From the NCBI GenBank assembly GCA_021158195.1, contig JAGGVA010000011.1:1-7487 (forward strand): a stretch of 7,487 nucleotides of DNA, given 5' to 3'. This stretch comes from a bacterium (GTDB lineage: Bacteria; Patescibacteriota; Minisyncoccia; Minisyncoccales; PEYH01). The notes below the pieces were generated by a model. The model was not told the origin of the DNA. It did not search any database and saw only the letters and a program-made list of their open reading frames with translations. Below, one piece after another: positions 6,082 through 7,487 of the stretch; position 1 is the stretch's first letter; every line of letters starts with the position of its first letter. The position numbers and the translations under genes are program-made.

Positions 6082-6313
6082 AGTGTTAAAAAGGAGTGAA
6101 AAAGCACGGGAAGAACGTTAGGAAAAACTATGAAGAATTTCTACCTAATAATTTATTTATATTTTTTCCCTCTCTGATACCCAACTTTTTCTTAAAATTT
6201 CCACAAAGTTTTCCCACCTAATTTAATTGATCTTTTCTTAATTTTTAGAAAAAAAACAATTAAAACAAAAAACTTAATAGTAGTAGTAACTTAATTAAAA
6301 TTAAATAAAAATT
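6082..6313. other. AT-rich dnaA-dnaN intergenic region, possible unwinding element
   Basis: No gene is credible in these 232 bp. From 6221 to 6313 only 11 of 93 bases are G or C (about 12%), making it one of the most easily melted stretches here. It holds one weak DnaA-box-like 9-mer, ATTTCCACA (6197-6205, two mismatches), a similar TTTTCCCAC nearby (6209-6217), and the trinucleotide run at 6275-6289. I see no convincing promoter for dnaN and no strong hairpin terminator for dnaA, so dnaN may be transcribed by read-through from dnaA. The Bacillus origin has its unwinding site in the same gap, so a role in initiation is possible but unproven. Confidence 0.45.
6275..6289 (+). repeat. TAA-TAG-TAG-TAG-TAA trinucleotide run (DnaA-trio-like)
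   Basis: Five consecutive trinucleotides lie 24 bp before the dnaN start. Read 3' to 5' on the top strand they are AAT-GAT-GAT-GAT-AAT, all fitting 3'-[G/A]A[T/A]-5'. In this orientation the supporting DnaA box should lie to the right in reverse (TGTGGATAA-like), and none is present. The match is therefore good in sequence but lacks its normal context. Confidence 0.35.
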
Positions 6314-7447
6314 ATGGCTATAGAAGTTTTACGAGAAAATTTAAAAAAGGGCCTTCAAACTGTAGAAAGAATTACAGGAAAAAATTTAGTCCTCCCGATT
6401 TTAAACAATGTTTATTTAAAAACAGAAAAAAACTCGTTAAGATTAGCAACTACAGATTTAGAAACAGCAATTTACCATTGGGTATTAGCAAAAACAGATA
6501 AAGAGCAAGAAATTACAGTGCCTGTGAAATTGTTTTCAAATCTTTTATCTTTTTTGCCAGACCAAAAGATCAATCTAGAAATAAAAAATAAAATCCTAAT
6601 ATTAAGTGGCAAAAATTATAAAACAGAAATAAAAGGGTTAGATCCAAAAGATTTTCCTATTATTCCTAAAATTGAAAAAAACGAATGGGTTGAAATTAAT
6701 CCTTTGCTGTTAACAGAAGGTATTTCCCAAGTTATTGATTTTTGTAGCACAACTCAGATAAGACCAGAACTTACAGGTGTTTATTTCCTTTTTTCAGAAA
6801 AAGATGTAAAAGTTGTTGCTACAGACAGTTTTAGGTTGGCAGAAAAAACTTTTTATTTTGAAAACCCTCAGAAAAATATTAAGAAAGAAAAGTCCTTTAT
6901 TCTTCCAAAGAACGCTGCCAGAGAAATTATAGGGATTTTTAATGAATCAGAGCAAAAAATTAAGATATTTTTTACTCCTAATCAAATTTTGGTAGAAAGT
7001 TACTTCTTTGAGTCAGAAACACCAGAAACTCAATTAATTTCAAGATTAATAGAGGGAGAGTTTCCTAATTATCGAGATGTTATTCCCAAAGAATCAAAAA
7101 CAGAAGTTTTGGTGGATAAATCTCAGTTTTTAAATTATTTAAAGGCGGCAAGTATTTTTGCTGGAAAGGGGAATGAAGTAAATTTAAAAGTTGATACCAA
7201 AGATAAAAAAATAGAGATCCTAACTGAAAATACAGATGTTGGTTCTACTCAATTTACTCTTCCGGCAAAAATCAATGGGGAGAAAACTAAGATATGTTTC
7301 AATTACAAGTTTTTACTCGAAGGAGTTTCTAAAATTAAGGGAGATGAGATATATATAGGGTTAAATGGTGAAGATGGTCCCGGTCTTATTAAATCACAAG
7401 AGGATTCTAGTTTTCTTTATATCCTAATGCCGATCAAACCCACATAA
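6314..7447 (+). CDS. dnaN: DNA polymerase III beta subunit (sliding clamp)
   Basis: This 377-aa protein is the ring-shaped beta clamp that tethers DNA polymerase III and many repair proteins to DNA. The three clamp folds are recognisable: domain 1 about 1-122 (LPILNNVYLKT at 27-37, ATTDLE at 45-50), domain 2 about 127-255 (RPELTGVYF at 150-158, VATDSFRLAEK at 168-178, RLIEGEFPNYRDVIP at 244-258) and domain 3 about 260-377. It ends GPGLIK...YILMPIKPT, equivalent to the conserved MPMRL-type C-terminus that forms part of the partner-binding pocket. The length is normal. The ATG at 6314 gives the typical N-terminus; the upstream 20 bases are nearly all A/T, with no SD. It lies downstream of dnaA in the same direction, as in most bacteria. 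The stop codon is followed within 5 bases by a heptamer repeat. Confidence 0.98.
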   Translation: MAIEVLRENLKKGLQTVERITGKNLVLPILNNVYLKTEKNSLRLATTDLETAIYHWVLAKTDKEQEITVPVKLFSNLLSFLPDQKINLEIKNKILILSGKNYKTEIKGLDPKDFPIIPKIEKNEWVEINPLLLTEGISQVIDFCSTTQIRPELTGVYFLFSEKDVKVVATDSFRLAEKTFYFENPQKNIKKEKSFILPKNAAREIIGIFNESEQKIKIFFTPNQILVESYFFESETPETQLISRLIEGEFPNYRDVIPKESKTEVLVDKSQFLNYLKAASIFAGKGNEVNLKVDTKDKKIEILTENTDVGSTQFTLPAKINGEKTKICFNYKFLLEGVSKIKGDEIYIGLNGEDGPGLIKSQEDSSFLYILMPIKPT

Positions 7448-7452
7448 AGCTC

Positions 7453-7487
7453 TAAATCCTAAATCCTAAATCCTAAATCCTAAATCC
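7453..7487. repeat. Perfect heptamer tandem repeat (TAAATCC)x5, running off the edge
   Basis: Five exact copies of TAAATCC fill the last 35 bases, starting 5 bp after the dnaN stop, and the array continues to the last base, so its true length is unknown. The 7-bp period is not a codon multiple and stops occur in every frame, so it is non-coding. It is not an inverted repeat and is not a hairpin terminator. Short heptamer arrays between genes occur in several bacterial groups; their role is unclear. Confidence 0.9.

Noticed and set aside
6118..6148. TTAGG/CCTAA inverted repeat as a dnaA terminator
   Set aside because: The stem is only 5 bp with a ~21-nt loop, and no T-tract follows directly.
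6197..6217. ATTTCCACA and TTTTCCCAC as DnaA boxes
   Set aside because: The first differs from TTATCCACA at two positions and the second at more; in such A/T-rich DNA they are weak evidence beside the good boxes at 4635-4654.
6096..6221. 41-codon GTG-started frame in the dnaA-dnaN gap after an AAGGAG
   Set aside because: The AAGGAG overlaps the GTG itself, so the spacing is wrong. The encoded sequence is low-complexity (Phe/Pro/Asn) and covers the box-like motifs; it is probably chance.

Overview
The window looks like the replication-origin neighbourhood of a small-genome, AT-rich bacterium, most likely a member of the Candidate Phyla Radiation (Patescibacteria; Parcubacteria or a relative). 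The basis is the conserved block jag-yidC-rnpA-rpmH | dnaA-dnaN, very short intergenic spaces, minimal forms of YidC (231 aa, no large periplasmic domain) and KhpB/Jag (152 aa, no Jag-N domain), and a TrbC/VirB2-like pilin hairpin of the type common in that group. The phylum assignment is inference. The standard genetic code fits: dnaA and dnaN read through at full family length with no internal TGA.

Left part (1-2906, + strand): two genes 10 bp apart. The first is cut by the left edge and encodes an unrecognised protein with a very dense cysteine segment. The second encodes a protein with a signal peptide, a pilin-like two-helix hairpin and a ~440-residue extracytoplasmic region whose repeats look faintly like beta/gamma-crystallin motifs. 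Together they look like a cell-surface pair. They converge on the next operon with only 3 bp between stop codons.

Middle (2910-4545, - strand): a tightly packed operon transcribed rpmH, rnpA, yidC, jag. It covers ribosomal protein L34, the RNase P protein, the membrane insertase and a KH-R3H RNA-binding protein. rpmH (44 codons) is small and easily missed. Junctions are 0 bp, an 8-bp overlap, and 3 bp. Both rpmH/rnpA and yidC/jag are in the same reading frame, separated only by a stop codon (plus one codon in the second case).

Control region (4546-4734): divergent promoters, with an extended -10 promoter for rpmH and a TATAAT promoter for dnaA. They flank two DnaA boxes (TTATCCACA and TTATTCACA) in the same orientation, 11 bp apart, followed by a degenerate DnaA-trio-like run. 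This is the best candidate for oriC and/or DnaA autoregulation.

Right part (4735-7487, + strand): dnaA, a 232-bp very AT-rich gap, and dnaN (beta clamp). The gap carries a TAA-TAG-TAG-TAG-TAA run. After dnaN the window ends inside a perfect heptamer tandem repeat, (TAAATCC)x5. The housekeeping genes on both sides point away from 4546-4734, as expected for leading-strand transcription from an origin there; the left surface pair points towards it. No gene start has a convincing Shine-Dalgarno sequence. No tRNA, rRNA, CRISPR array or insertion sequence was seen.
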